Origin: Desulfosoma caldarium
Lineage (GTDB): Bacteria > Desulfobacterota > Syntrophobacteria > Syntrophobacterales > DSM-9756
Length of the DNA stretch: 64,000 nt
Assembly (NCBI RefSeq): GCF_003751385.1
Contig: NZ_RJVA01000013.1
Span: 62,001-126,000 of the forward strand
Direction of reading: 5' to 3'
Made by a program: the position numbers and the translations under genes. The notes under the pieces are model-generated. The model did not search any database. It saw only the letters and a program-made list of their open reading frames with translations, and was not told where the DNA came from. Of this stretch, positions 8,674-17,670 are shown in pieces (the stretch's first letter is position 1; each line of letters opens with the position of its first letter).

Positions 8674-10758
8674 CTAGTTCTTTGAGCCCAATTCCTCTTT
8701 GCGTGCTCTGATGATGTCCTCGGCAAGACCCTTGGGCACTGGACTGTATCGCGCAAATTCCATGGTGAATTCGGCTTTGCCCTGGGTGGCGGAGCGAAGT
8801 ACGGTGGAGTAGCCGAACATTTCCGACAGAGGCACCTCGGCTTCGATGCTGGTAAAGGCCCCGTCTTCCGCCGTGCTGATAATTATGCCGCGCCGTTGGT
8901 TCAAGGTGCCCAGCACGGCGCCTTGAAATTCGGAAGGCGTTTCCACCACCACGCGCATCACCGGTTCCATGAGCTGCGGCTTGGCCTTTTCAAAGGCCTG
9001 CCGAAAAGCGCCGATGGCGGCTTGTTGAAAGGCCAAATCGGAGGAGTCCACGGGATGGGTGGTGCCGTCATGAATGGTGACCCGCACCCCCGTGATGGGA
9101 AAGCCTCCAAGAGGGCCTTTCTTGAGGCAAGCGCGAAACCCTTTGTCGCATGAGGGAATGAATTCCTGAGGAATGACGCCGCCGGTGATGCGGTTGACGA
9201 AGGCGTAGTCTCCTTCTTCCAAAGGCTCGATGAATCCGGCCACTCGGCCGTACTGGCCCGCGCCGCCGGTTTGCTTCTTGTGCGTGTAGTCGAAATCGGC
9301 CCTTTGTGTGATGGTTTCTCGATAAGCCACTTTGGGTTGGCCGGTGACCACCTCCGCTCCGTACTCCCTTTTCATGCGCTCCACATAAACGTCCAGGTGC
9401 AGTTCGCCCATGCCGCAAATGAGCGTTTCTCCAGTCTCCTCGTCCAGAAAAGAGCGAAAGGTGGGGTCTTCCTTTGTGAAGCGCGCCAGAGCCTTGCTCA
9501 TGTTTATCTCCGCTTTTTTGTCCTTGGGTTTGATGGCCAAGGAGATGACCGGATCTGGCACGTAGATGGAGGTCATGGTCAGGCGTCGGCTTCCGTCGGT
9601 GAACGTATCTCCTGAGGCGCAATCGATGCCGAAAAGGGCCACGATATCGCCGGCGGCGGCGGATTCGATGTCTTCCATCTTATCGGCATGCATGCGGCCC
9701 AGGCGCCCAATTTTTGCAACCTTGCCGGTGCGCGAGTTGACTATGGTCGATCCTTTTTCGATGGATCCTTGATAAAGCCGCACATAAGTCAATTGCCCAT
9801 AGCGGGTGACCTCGAGCTTAAAGGCCAGCATGACCAATGGAAGATCGGGGCTGGACTTTAAGGGGACTTCCTCGTTGTTCAGATCGGCGTCGAGGGCCGT
9901 CGTGACCACATCGGCCGGGCTGGGCAAATAACGGAGCACGGCATCCAAGAGAGGTTGCACGCCCTTGTTCTTGTAAGCGGACCCCATCAGCACGGGAGTC
10001 ACTTGAAGATTCAGGGTCGCTTGGCGAATGGCTCGATGAATGATCTCTTCGGTGACCGTCTCTTCCAGAATCGCTTCGGTGAGTTCATCGGAAAAGAGGG
10101 AGAGCGTGTCCAGCATCTCTTCGCGCTTTTCCATGGCCAGGGCCTGAAGGTCCTGAGGAATCTCGTGTTCTTGAACGTCTTCGCCGTTGGGCCCTTCAAA
10201 GGTCAGCGCCTTCATGCGAATCAGGTCCACAACGCCTCGATGGTCTGCTTCCAGGCCCAAGGGGATCTGCAGAAGCACGGGCACATGGTCCAACTTTTCC
10301 CGAAGCTGATCGGCCACTTTCAGGGGATTGGCGCCGGCGCGATCGCATTTATTCACAAAGGCGATCCGTGGCACACTGTAGCGTCTCATTTGCCGGTCCA
10401 CGGTGACCGACTGACTTTGCACACCACCGACACCGCACAGCACCAAAATGGCGCCATCCAGAACCCTCAACGCCCGTTCCACCTCGATGGTGAAATCCAC
10501 ATGGCCCGGCGTGTCAATGATGTTGATGGCATGCCCTTTCCACAAACAATGGGTGGCCGCGGACTGAATGGTGATTCCGCGCTCCTTTTCCAAATCCATG
10601 GAATCCATGGTGGCCCCCACGCCGTCTTTGCCCTTGACTTCGTGGATCGCATGAATCCTTTGCGTGTAATAAAGGATGCGCTCTGTCAGCGTGGTTTTTC
10701 CCGAATCGATGTGGGCGCTGATGCCAATGTTTCTTAGGGTGGTCAAATCCTTCGTCAT
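8674..10758 (-). CDS. fusA: Translation elongation factor G
   Basis: GTPase that translocates tRNA and mRNA on the ribosome. It is 694 residues, the normal length. G1 [10 protein letters not shown]2 RGITI, G3 DTPGH and G4 NKCD are all present in the first 145 residues, followed by domains II-V with the domain IV GGAGQYG-type sequence near 510. I chose the ATG at 10758 because [18 protein letters not shown] matches the usual EF-G N-terminus; a start at 10809 would add 17 odd residues. The gene stands apart from rpsL, rpsG and tuf, so this may be a second or non-str-operon EF-G. Confidence 0.95.
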   Translation of the reverse strand: MTKDLTTLRNIGISAHIDSGKTTLTERILYYTQRIHAIHEVKGKDGVGATMDSMDLEKERGITIQSAATHCLWKGHAINIIDTPGHVDFTIEVERALRVLDGAILVLCGVGGVQSQSVTVDRQMRRYSVPRIAFVNKCDRAGANPLKVADQLREKLDHVPVLLQIPLGLEADHRGVVDLIRMKALTFEGPNGEDVQEHEIPQDLQALAMEKREEMLDTLSLFSDELTEAILEETVTEEIIHRAIRQATLNLQVTPVLMGSAYKNKGVQPLLDAVLRYLPSPADVVTTALDADLNNEEVPLKSSPDLPLVMLAFKLEVTRYGQLTYVRLYQGSIEKGSTIVNSRTGKVAKIGRLGRMHADKMEDIESAAAGDIVALFGIDCASGDTFTDGSRRLTMTSIYVPDPVISLAIKPKDKKAEINMSKALARFTKEDPTFRSFLDEETGETLICGMGELHLDVYVERMKREYGAEVVTGQPKVAYRETITQRADFDYTHKKQTGGAGQYGRVAGFIEPLEEGDYAFVNRITGGVIPQEFIPSCDKGFRACLKKGPLGGFPITGVRVTIHDGTTHPVDSSDLAFQQAAIGAFRQAFEKAKPQLMEPVMRVVVETPSEFQGAVLGTLNQRRGIIISTAEDGAFTSIEAEVPLSEMFGYSTVLRSATQGKAEFTMEFARYSPVPKGLAEDIIRARKEELGSKN

Positions 10759-10800
10759 AAATCGTCTCCAGATACGATGCGCAAAAGTTGCCCGCCTCAA

Positions 10801-10837
10801 ACAAAACAAAAACGGGCACTCGCAGCTCCGTGCCCGT
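10801..10837 (-). terminator. Rho-independent terminator of the murein hydrolase gene
   Basis: On the minus strand an 8-bp perfect stem (ACGGGCAC with GTGCCCGT, loop of ten bases) is followed by TTTTTGTTTTGT. It lies about 55 bases past the stop of the MepA/LysM gene, between it and fusA, so fusA probably has its own promoter. Confidence 0.85.
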
Positions 10838-10892
10838 CGGGGTTGTCGTCCTTAACAGAAATTCGCGGATAAGGAAAGAAGAAAGTCTGGCT

Positions 10893-12374
10893 TTACGACG
10901 GTGGAGGAATTTTAAGGCGCATTCCCGGCTTGATCTTGCTGGGGTCGCTCAGCTTGTTCGCCGAAACAATTTTATGCACATCCACATGGTACCGGCGCCC
11001 GATGACCCACAGGTTTTCCCCCGCAGCCACCTTATGAATGATTTGCTGGGCATTATGGGATTGAGGCGATGCCTTGAGAGGCGGCTTGGCGGAAACCTGC
11101 CCATGGGACCAACCCACGATGAGCTTCAATCCCACTGGAAGCGGTTTCTTTACGCTGAGATTGTTCATGCGAGCCAGCTGCGTGACGGATAGACCGTAAG
11201 CACGAGCCAACGACCAAAGAGTATCGCCACGGCGCACCGTGTGCGTTTTGGCTGTCACTTTCTGAGGCTCTGAGCGCTTCCAGGAACTCACGTCCACCGG
11301 AGGAAGGGAAGCCACCGAGGCCACCCGCACAGGTTCGAGAGGGAAAAGATTTCGAGGTTTTAAGCTTTCTGCAAGGTGCACGGGTTCCAGTTCAAAGGCT
11401 CGCCGATAATACACCAAAGGGGTACCCGGGGTCAGGGGCGCATGGGGGTCGAGATGGTTCCATCGCGCCAGGTCTTCCAGACGCACACCGAAGCTCTGGG
11501 CCAAGCTGGCCAGGTCGGTTTGATTCTTGTCCACATAGTATAGGACCTTTTTGGGAAGAAACCCGGCTTGCGCCAATTCAATGAGGGCTCTTTTTTCGGT
11601 GTCCGAAGGATTGACCTGGGCCGCCAAGGTGGACCAGGGCGCATAAAATCGTACGTGAATGTGATCGTTGTGGCGTGGCTCGTGTCGAATGGCCGCATCG
11701 GTAGACCTGCTGCCCACATCATTGAACAGCCGGTTCAATAGTGCCCGGTCAAACCCACGAGACAGGGCGAAGTCAAAGAGCAATTTCTGGATTTTGCGGT
11801 CCACAAAAAGGTACTGGACCCGTCCCGTGCGGATCAAGGCTTCGATGAACGTCCAGGTCTTGGCCACGTCCAGATTCCCCGCATGCATGGGAACGAAACG
11901 GTCCAGCCGTTTATTGCCGAGAGCGTACATGCCCACGTCCACGTCCCGCCCGTTTTGATGGGACTTGTGGCCTTTGAGGCGACCGCCGTTCCGGGCAGAA
12001 AAATCCCCGATGAACAGGTCCACGGTGTTGGGATACTTATCCCGCACCGCCTCGATGGCCTCCAAAAGGCTGCCGATCAATTCGGGTGTGGCGTAGGCCA
12101 GTTCCGGATTGCGAACCGTGTACCCCCCCATGTGGGTGGGGAACTGGATACCGTTCACCAAACGGCCTTTGTAGGGTTTTCCGATGGAAAGGGTCAGAGC
12201 TTGCGCTGCGGCTGACCACGCCAGGCAAGTGCAGAAGGTGGCCGTGATGCCGATAAGGTTCACAAACCGACGCCGGGGTGCCCGAAAACGGTGTGGGCCG
12301 GCGAATCTTTTCCCTCTGCCGAAAAAGTAGCTCGCCCGTTCCAGGATGTCCCTCCTTCGCTCGGGGTTTACCAT
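10893..12374 (-). CDS. MepA-family murein endopeptidase with LysM repeats
   Basis: Periplasmic peptidoglycan hydrolase. After an N-terminal signal or anchor (about 37-60, VNLIGITATFCTCLAWSAAA) comes a penicillin-insensitive murein endopeptidase (M74) domain at about 60-255, with the zinc motifs SHQNGRDVDVG and HNDHIHVRFY. Three LysM peptidoglycan-binding modules follow at about 280-325, 380-430 and 445-490 (for example HTVRRGDTLWSLARAYG). E. coli MepA lacks LysM domains; fusion with LysM is common in deltaproteobacteria. The 493-residue length assumes the first ATG. A hydrophobic start near residue 37 would also be possible. Confidence 0.85.
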   Translation of the reverse strand: MVNPERRRDILERASYFFGRGKRFAGPHRFRAPRRRFVNLIGITATFCTCLAWSAAAQALTLSIGKPYKGRLVNGIQFPTHMGGYTVRNPELAYATPELIGSLLEAIEAVRDKYPNTVDLFIGDFSARNGGRLKGHKSHQNGRDVDVGMYALGNKRLDRFVPMHAGNLDVAKTWTFIEALIRTGRVQYLFVDRKIQKLLFDFALSRGFDRALLNRLFNDVGSRSTDAAIRHEPRHNDHIHVRFYAPWSTLAAQVNPSDTEKRALIELAQAGFLPKKVLYYVDKNQTDLASLAQSFGVRLEDLARWNHLDPHAPLTPGTPLVYYRRAFELEPVHLAESLKPRNLFPLEPVRVASVASLPPVDVSSWKRSEPQKVTAKTHTVRRGDTLWSLARAYGLSVTQLARMNNLSVKKPLPVGLKLIVGWSHGQVSAKPPLKASPQSHNAQQIIHKVAAGENLWVIGRRYHVDVHKIVSANKLSDPSKIKPGMRLKIPPPS

Positions 12375-12632
12375 CTACGCATCGAGTCGCCTCTTATCGT
12401 ATGGCGAGCCCACGCCCGCCACGGTGAAACCTCGATGGGCGCACCGTCCCATGGAACATCCTGTGGCGCGCCGAGGATCGTGAAAACATGCTCTTATTAA
12501 AGAAGCAAAAAAAATCTGTCAAAGAAAAAATGCATGTCGTGTCAAGGACATGAGAAAAATATAACAAGTCCAATTTTGAAGAAGGCTTTTTATTAGGGCA
12601 TTTTCCCGGCCGTTTCCAAAGGGGACCTGGAT

Positions 12633-12890
12633 TTAGCGGGGCGTTTCGGAACGATCCCGAGCATTGAGGCGTTCGTAAAGGGCAATTTGTTCGGCAAAGC
12701 TCAATCGCTTGCCCCCGCACGCCGTTCGGCGGCAGGTTTGGCATCTAGCCTCCGAGCACTGCAGGCAAAAATGGCAGTCAGGACAAGGGTTTTTCTTGGG
12801 TGTTTCCCGATTCGCGGCGGGGGCATAAACGCGCGCCATGCCACAGCGCTTCACAAAAAAAGGGGATTCATTGGTGTCTTTGATGGTCAT
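12633..12890 (-). CDS. Small cysteine-rich protein
   Basis: An 85-residue protein with a dense cysteine block, CPDCHFCLQCSEARCQTCRR, followed by a helical tail (LSFAEQIALYERL). The spacing suggests binding of one or two zinc ions. The ATG at 12890 has a strong GAGGAGG five bases upstream; in-frame codons further upstream lack this. Divergent from tadA. Function unknown. Confidence 0.6.
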   Translation of the reverse strand: MTIKDTNESPFFVKRCGMARVYAPAANRETPKKNPCPDCHFCLQCSEARCQTCRRTACGGKRLSFAEQIALYERLNARDRSETPR

Positions 12891-13038
12891 GGAAGCCTCC
12901 TCACATTGCTGTTGCGGGTTTAATGGAATTAAACTAAGAAGCACGGCGCGTCAAAGCAACGGTGCAACGGTCCCGAAGGGGGAATCACGGCGGTCGTTGA
13001 GGGCTGAGGCCGCTGAAAGGCAAGAGAGGGCGCCGAGC

Positions 13039-13542
13039 GTGCTGGAGGTGCTGGACCACGAGTATTTCATGGGGCTGAGCCTTCGTGAGGCGGACCGGGC
13101 CATGGCCTGTGAAGAGGTGCCGGTGGGGGCCGTTCTGGTGGGTTTGGACGGCGTGGTGTGGGCTCATGGCCACAACCTCACCGTGACGCAGCGAGATGCC
13201 ACGGCCCATGCAGAAATAGTGGCCCTTCGGCGCGCCTCGGCGCTCTTGCGCAACGCCCGGCTTTCCGGCACGGTGCTCTACGTGACTTTGGAGCCTTGTC
13301 CCATGTGCCTGGGGGCTTTGATTCAGGCGAGAGTGGACGGCGTGGTTTTTGGCGCTTTTGATCCCAAGGCGGGGGCGGCCGGTAGTGTTGTGGACTTGAC
13401 AAGGCCCCGGTGTTTCCATCATAGTGTTGCGGTTCTGGGCGGGGTTCGTCGCGACGAATGCGCGCAACGACTGGCCCGGTTTTTTCAAGATCGGCGCAAG
13501 CCCGTGCACCGGCGATGCGGAGAGGTACCGAAGTGGTCGTAA
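13039..13542 (+). CDS. tadA: tRNA-specific adenosine deaminase TadA
   Basis: Converts wobble A34 of tRNA-Arg(ACG) to inosine. The cytidine-deaminase fold is complete: zinc ligands in TAHAEIVAL (His and catalytic Glu) and EPCPMCLGAL (two Cys). I placed the start at the GTG at 13039, preceded by AGAGAGGG, because homology begins at DHEYFMGLSLREAD; an ATG at 13069 would lose the first strand region, and upstream in-frame codons look non-coding. The last 24 bases overlap the 5' end of tRNA-Ser(CGA). Confidence 0.9.
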   Translation: MLEVLDHEYFMGLSLREADRAMACEEVPVGAVLVGLDGVVWAHGHNLTVTQRDATAHAEIVALRRASALLRNARLSGTVLYVTLEPCPMCLGALIQARVDGVVFGAFDPKAGAAGSVVDLTRPRCFHHSVAVLGGVRRDECAQRLARFFQDRRKPVHRRCGEVPKWS

Positions 13543-13614
13543 CGGGGTCGACTCGAAATCGACTTGTCCTGTGAAGAGCAGGGCACGTGGGTTCGAATCC
13601 CACCCTCTCCGCCA
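13519..13614 (+). tRNA. tRNA-Ser (anticodon CGA)
   Basis: Acceptor stem GGAGAGG pairs with CCTCTCC, discriminator G, encoded CCA at 13612-13614. The anticodon arm is GTCGA-CTCGAAA-TCGAC with anticodon CGA. A long variable arm and T-loop GTTCGAATC mark it as class II serine. Its first 24 bases lie inside the tadA reading frame. Confidence 0.95.
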
Positions 13615-13752
13615 GTTCAGGTTGCTAAAAAAGGCGGCTTCCGGCTTGAGGCGCCCCGTGAAGCGTGGTCCGCGAATCGTGGGGCGTGCCACAAGCCTTG
13701 CCCCAAAAGAGGTTTCATTGTTCTTTGCCACCGGCGTGATGGAGTGCGCTGC

Positions 13753-13846
13753 GGAGAGATGCCCGAGCTGGCCGAAGGGGCACGACTGGAAATCGTGTGT
13801 TCCGTCAAAAGCGGAACCGAGGGTTCGAATCCCTCTCTCTCCGCCA
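13753..13846 (+). tRNA. tRNA-Ser (anticodon GGA)
   Basis: Acceptor GGAGAGA pairs with TCTCTCC, discriminator G and encoded CCA. The anticodon arm CACGA-CTGGAAA-TCGTG gives anticodon GGA (codons UCC/UCU). The long variable arm and GGTTCGAATCC T-arm are typical. It lies 138 bases after the CGA serine tRNA and 37 bases before dnaX. The spacer between the two tRNAs shows no other feature. Confidence 0.95.
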
Positions 13847-13883
13847 CTTTTATGTTCCACGAACCCATGCCTTTGACACCCCC

Positions 13884-15662
13884 ATGTCCTATCTGGTCCT
13901 GGCCCGAAAGTATCGTCCTCAAACCTTTGAGGAAGTGGTCGGGCAGCCTCATGTGACCCGAACGCTCAAAAATGCGGTGCAATCCGGCCGCATCGCCCAC
14001 GCCTATCTGTTTACAGGTGCGCGCGGTGTGGGCAAGACGTCCGTGGCCCGCATTTTGGCCAAGGCATTGAACTGCGAGACGGGCGTGACGCCGGTGCCAT
14101 GCAATCGATGTTCCAATTGCTCGGAGATTGGCCAAGGCCGGGCGGTGGATGTGCTGGAGATCGATGGGGCCAGCAATCGAGGTATCGACAGTATTCGAGA
14201 GTTGCGCGAAACGATTCGATACCGACCGGTCAAGAGCGCCTACAAGGTCTACATTATTGATGAAGTGCACATGCTCACCACGGAGGCCTTTAACGCCCTT
14301 CTGAAAACCCTGGAGGAGCCGCCGGCCCACGTGGTTTTCATCTTTGCCACCACCGAGCCGCACAAGATACCGGCAACCATTCTCAGCCGTTGCCAGCGCT
14401 ACGACTTTCGAAGGATTCCCACGGAGGAGATCCAAGCCCAGCTTCTACGCATCGCCCAACAGGAAGGGGTGGCGTTGTCCGCCTCGGTCTTGGATGCGGT
14501 GGCCCGGGAAGCCGACGGCAGCATGCGCGATGCCCAAAGCCTTATGGAGCAGCTTTTGGCCTTGCGAGGCGACGACCAGCAAGACCGCGAGCTTTTGGAC
14601 CTTCTTGGGGTCGTGGACCGAGAAAGTGTTTTGGCGGCAGCAGAGGCTGTGGTGCGGCGGGACCCCGCGGCGTGTCTAGACGTGGTGGAACGCATCTATC
14701 GACGAGGCATGGACAGCCGTCGCTTTTGTCAAAGGCTCTGCGAACTCTTTCGGGACCTCATGGTCATGGCCTTTCGTGCGCCGTCTGCGAAAACTCCGCC
14801 GGATGCCCTGGGACTAGAAGCGGAAAGGCTGCAGCGTCTGGTGAATCAAACCACGGTGGAAGATCTCTTTCAGTATTTTCAGATTTTAGTCTCGGGCGAA
14901 GAAGACATTCGAAGGGCTTCGCTGCCTCGAGTGACCTTGGAAATGCTGCTTCTTCGCCTGGCCTGCCTTCCCAGAGCCGAATCTGTGGAAAAGATTTTGG
15001 AGCGATTGGAACAACGCGCAGAAGGTCCATGGTCGCCAAGGCTGGAACAGGGCTCGGCCTTACCCTCCTTGCGAGAACCTCAGGGTTTGGAGCCTGCGCC
15101 AGGGGCCAAGTCGGCACCCGTTGAGGCCGCCGCCTCGGCAGGGAGTTTCCGGCAGACCGTTGCGGAGGCAAGCGTTCCGGAAAAGTCTCTCGATGCCGGC
15201 GACTCGAGGACGGATTTCGGCACCGGTCCAGCCCCGGAAGATGGGGCTAAGCAGTGGGAAAATTTTTGCCGGTGGCTCGAGCAGCGGGATCCCGTGACCG
15301 CGGCCAAGCTCCACAAAAGTACGGCAACGGCGACGCCCGATGGGCTGAATGTAGAAATTTTGGAAATCTATGAGGAGAATATCAAAAACGGAGAAACCGA
15401 AAAGACGCTTTTGCAGCATTTGACGCAATACTTTCAGGGCAAGCGACCGAACTGGCGCATCACCTTTTCCGTCAAGAAGATCGAACCCCAGCCCTCCGCC
15501 CGGGCCCGCAAAGACCCCGTCCACTCCAGGAGTGCTGTATTGCGGCACCCGGCGGTCCAGATGGCGCTGGAAATTCTGGGAGGGGAACTGGTGGAAATCC
15601 GGCCGGTTCGGCCGCAAAAACCCGCACGGCGCCGCACAGGGCGGACCGACAAGACGACATGA
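13884..15662 (+). CDS. dnaX: DNA polymerase III subunits gamma/tau
   Basis: Clamp-loader ATPase of the replisome. The 592-residue product begins MSYLVLARKYRPQTFEEVVG, the conserved family start. Walker A FTGARGVGKTS is near 45-55, a Cys4 zinc finger (CETG...CNRC..C) near 64-79, and the DEVHML Walker B and sensor SRCQRYDFRRI follow. A variable Pro/Ala/Glu-rich linker (about 360-460) leads to a C-terminal tau-like domain that would bind polymerase alpha. It heads the classical dnaX-ybaB-recR cluster. No strong ribosome binding site is visible before 13884. Confidence 0.95.
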   Translation: MSYLVLARKYRPQTFEEVVGQPHVTRTLKNAVQSGRIAHAYLFTGARGVGKTSVARILAKALNCETGVTPVPCNRCSNCSEIGQGRAVDVLEIDGASNRGIDSIRELRETIRYRPVKSAYKVYIIDEVHMLTTEAFNALLKTLEEPPAHVVFIFATTEPHKIPATILSRCQRYDFRRIPTEEIQAQLLRIAQQEGVALSASVLDAVAREADGSMRDAQSLMEQLLALRGDDQQDRELLDLLGVVDRESVLAAAEAVVRRDPAACLDVVERIYRRGMDSRRFCQRLCELFRDLMVMAFRAPSAKTPPDALGLEAERLQRLVNQTTVEDLFQYFQILVSGEEDIRRASLPRVTLEMLLLRLACLPRAESVEKILERLEQRAEGPWSPRLEQGSALPSLREPQGLEPAPGAKSAPVEAAASAGSFRQTVAEASVPEKSLDAGDSRTDFGTGPAPEDGAKQWENFCRWLEQRDPVTAAKLHKSTATATPDGLNVEILEIYEENIKNGETEKTLLQHLTQYFQGKRPNWRITFSVKKIEPQPSARARKDPVHSRSAVLRHPAVQMALEILGGELVEIRPVRPQKPARRRTGRTDKTT

Positions 15663-15678
15663 GGAGGCGACGAAAACG

Positions 15679-16005
15679 ATGAAAGGATTCAATCCGCTTC
15701 AGCAGCTCAAGAATTTTCAGAAACGATTGGCCGAGGTTCAGGAGGAACTGTCCCATCGCACGGTGGAGGCGTCTGCGGGAGGTGGCATGGTGACGGCGGT
15801 GGCCAATGGGCGCCAGGAAATCCTCAAAATCACCATCGATCCTCAGGTGGTGGACCCGAACGATGTGGACATGCTTGAGGATCTGGTCACGGCGGCCGTC
15901 AACGAGGCCTTGAAAAGGTCGCAGCAAATGATGGCCGAAGAAGTCGGTAAACTGGCCGGGGGTGTCCAACTTCCTCCGGGGCTGAATATTCCCGGCCTGT
16001 TTTAA
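15679..16005 (+). CDS. YbaB/EbfC nucleoid-associated protein
   Basis: A 108-residue DNA-binding protein of the YbaB/EbfC family, beginning MKGFNPLQQLKNFQKR and containing the conserved VTAVANGRQEILKITIDP core. It forms dimers that bind DNA and is almost always encoded between dnaX and recR, as here, 16 bases after dnaX with AGGAGG upstream of the ATG. Confidence 0.92.
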   Translation: MKGFNPLQQLKNFQKRLAEVQEELSHRTVEASAGGGMVTAVANGRQEILKITIDPQVVDPNDVDMLEDLVTAAVNEALKRSQQMMAEEVGKLAGGVQLPPGLNIPGLF

Positions 16006-16051
16006 CAGGTCGAAAGCCTGGAAAGCCGACGGCAAGAAAGGTTTCACATTC

Positions 16052-16660
16052 ATGGTAACCAAAGCCCATCCTCCCGTGCTGCGGGAACTCGTGCAAAGGC
16101 TGACCAAGTTGCCGGGAATCGGTGAAAAGAGTGCCACGAGGATGGCCATGTTTCTTTTGAAAGCGCCCGACGACTACGTGCACGGGTTGGCGGAAAATCT
16201 GGAGCGTTTGAAAAGGGAGATTCGCACCTGTCCCGTGTGCTTTCATTTCACGGACGGATCCCTGTGCGGCCTCTGTGCCGATCCGTCCCGTAAGACGGGC
16301 GAACTGTGCGTGGTGGAAACCAGCGCCGACCTTTTGGCCATTGAAGAATCGGGCGCGTATCGCGGGCGCTACCATGTGCTGCAGGGCGCCCTGGCCCCGC
16401 TGGACGGCATCGGCCCCAACGATCTACGCATTCCCGAATTGTTAAAACGCCTGGAGCAGGAAAAGATTCGGGAAGTCATTTTGGCCACCAACCCCACCGG
16501 GGACGGGGAAGCCACGGCCAATTATTTGGCCAAGCTGTTGGAAAAACGACCCGTTCGCGTCTCCCGCATCGCCTCGGGCATTCCCATGGGCGGCGATGTG
16601 AAATACGCCGACAAGGTCACTTTGGAAAGAGCCCTGCAAGGGCGCCGACATGTGCAATGA
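16052..16660 (+). CDS. recR: Recombination protein RecR
   Basis: Partner of RecF/RecO in loading RecA at gaps. It is 202 residues: helix-hairpin-helix LTKLPGIGEKSATRMAMF near 14-31, Cys4 zinc finger (CPVC...CGLC) near 55-72, and a TOPRIM domain with CVVETSADLLAIEESG and the DGIGPNDLRI region. Third gene of the dnaX cluster. Confidence 0.95.
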   Translation: MVTKAHPPVLRELVQRLTKLPGIGEKSATRMAMFLLKAPDDYVHGLAENLERLKREIRTCPVCFHFTDGSLCGLCADPSRKTGELCVVETSADLLAIEESGAYRGRYHVLQGALAPLDGIGPNDLRIPELLKRLEQEKIREVILATNPTGDGEATANYLAKLLEKRPVRVSRIASGIPMGGDVKYADKVTLERALQGRRHVQ

Positions 16661-16823
16661 GGCGCAAAATGGCTTGACCCTTGAGGAAAGGAGTCGATAT
16701 AAAGCCCTGAGTGATCATGGGGTCTGATGGGATCGAAAAGACACGCGAAAGACCCAGCCTCACAAGACCCCGCCGCGCGAGCGGTCCTGCCCTGAACCTG
16801 CGAACAAATAATGGAGTCGGTCT

Positions 16824-17372
16824 ATGGTGGAGATTCGGTTTCACGGTCGAGGCGGACAGGGAGGGGTGACGTCGGCGGAACTGACGGCCCTGGCTGCCAT
16901 TGAACAGGGCAAATTCGCCCAGGCTTTTCCCAGTTTTGGCCCGGAACGGCGGGGTGCGCCCGTCATGGCTTTTGTGCGCGTGAGTGATCAACAGATTCGA
17001 ACGCGGGAAAAGGTCTACAACCCCAACATTGTGGTCGTGTTGGATCCGACCTTGCTGCAGATCGTCAATGTGGAAGCCGGGGTTCCGCAAGATGGGATCG
17101 TCGTGGTCAACACGCGGCTCAGCGCCAACGAACTGCGAAAGACCATGGGATTGACTCGGCGCTTAGCCGTGGTGGACGCCAGCACCATCGCGGTGGAAAC
17201 CCTTCGAGTGCCCATCACCAATACAACCATGCTGGGGGCGCTTATCAAGGCCACGGGCGTCATCACCTTGGACGCGCTGCGCGGCCCCGTGGAAAAGCGC
17301 TTCGGCCCCATAGCGGAAAAGAACCTCAGAGCGTGCCAGCGAGCCTACGAAGAAACGGTAGTGGAGGAATAA
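16824..17372 (+). CDS. porG: Pyruvate:ferredoxin oxidoreductase, gamma subunit
   Basis: Gamma subunit (182 residues) of the heterotetrameric 2-oxoacid:ferredoxin oxidoreductase, with the diagnostic N-terminus VEIRFHGRGGQGGVTSAELTA. First gene of porGDAB. The complex oxidatively decarboxylates pyruvate to acetyl-CoA, or runs in reverse, with ferredoxin. A leader of about 160 bases from recR shows no obvious terminator. Confidence 0.92.
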   Translation: MVEIRFHGRGGQGGVTSAELTALAAIEQGKFAQAFPSFGPERRGAPVMAFVRVSDQQIRTREKVYNPNIVVVLDPTLLQIVNVEAGVPQDGIVVVNTRLSANELRKTMGLTRRLAVVDASTIAVETLRVPITNTTMLGALIKATGVITLDALRGPVEKRFGPIAEKNLRACQRAYEETVVEE

Positions 17373-17375
17373 GCG

Positions 17376-17669
17376 GTGGCCAAAGAAACGGGAATTGTAC
17401 GGTGGAAGGACCTGGCCCTGGGGTGCACCTTAATGGAACCGGGGACGGCAGCGGAGCTGAAAACGGGCGACTGGCGCTCCATGCGCCCCGTGACCAACCG
17501 TGAACTGTGCATCAAGTGCGGCCAGTGCTACATCTTTTGCCCAGATATGGTCTATTCGCGGACGGCCGAGGGATATTACGAGGCCAATTATTACTACTGC
17601 AAGGGCTGCGGCATTTGCGCGCGAGAATGTCCCAAGGACGCCATCCAAATGGTGCAGGAGGAGAAGTAA
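17376..17669 (+). CDS. porD: Pyruvate:ferredoxin oxidoreductase, delta subunit
   Basis: A 97-residue 2[4Fe-4S] ferredoxin-type subunit. Both cluster motifs are seen: CIKCGQCYIFCPD and CKGCGICARECPKDAI. It carries electrons from the TPP site to soluble ferredoxin. The start is GTG at 17376 with GGAGG six to ten bases upstream, three bases after porG. Confidence 0.92.
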   Translation: MAKETGIVRWKDLALGCTLMEPGTAAELKTGDWRSMRPVTNRELCIKCGQCYIFCPDMVYSRTAEGYYEANYYYCKGCGICARECPKDAIQMVQEEK

Positions 17670-17670
17670 G

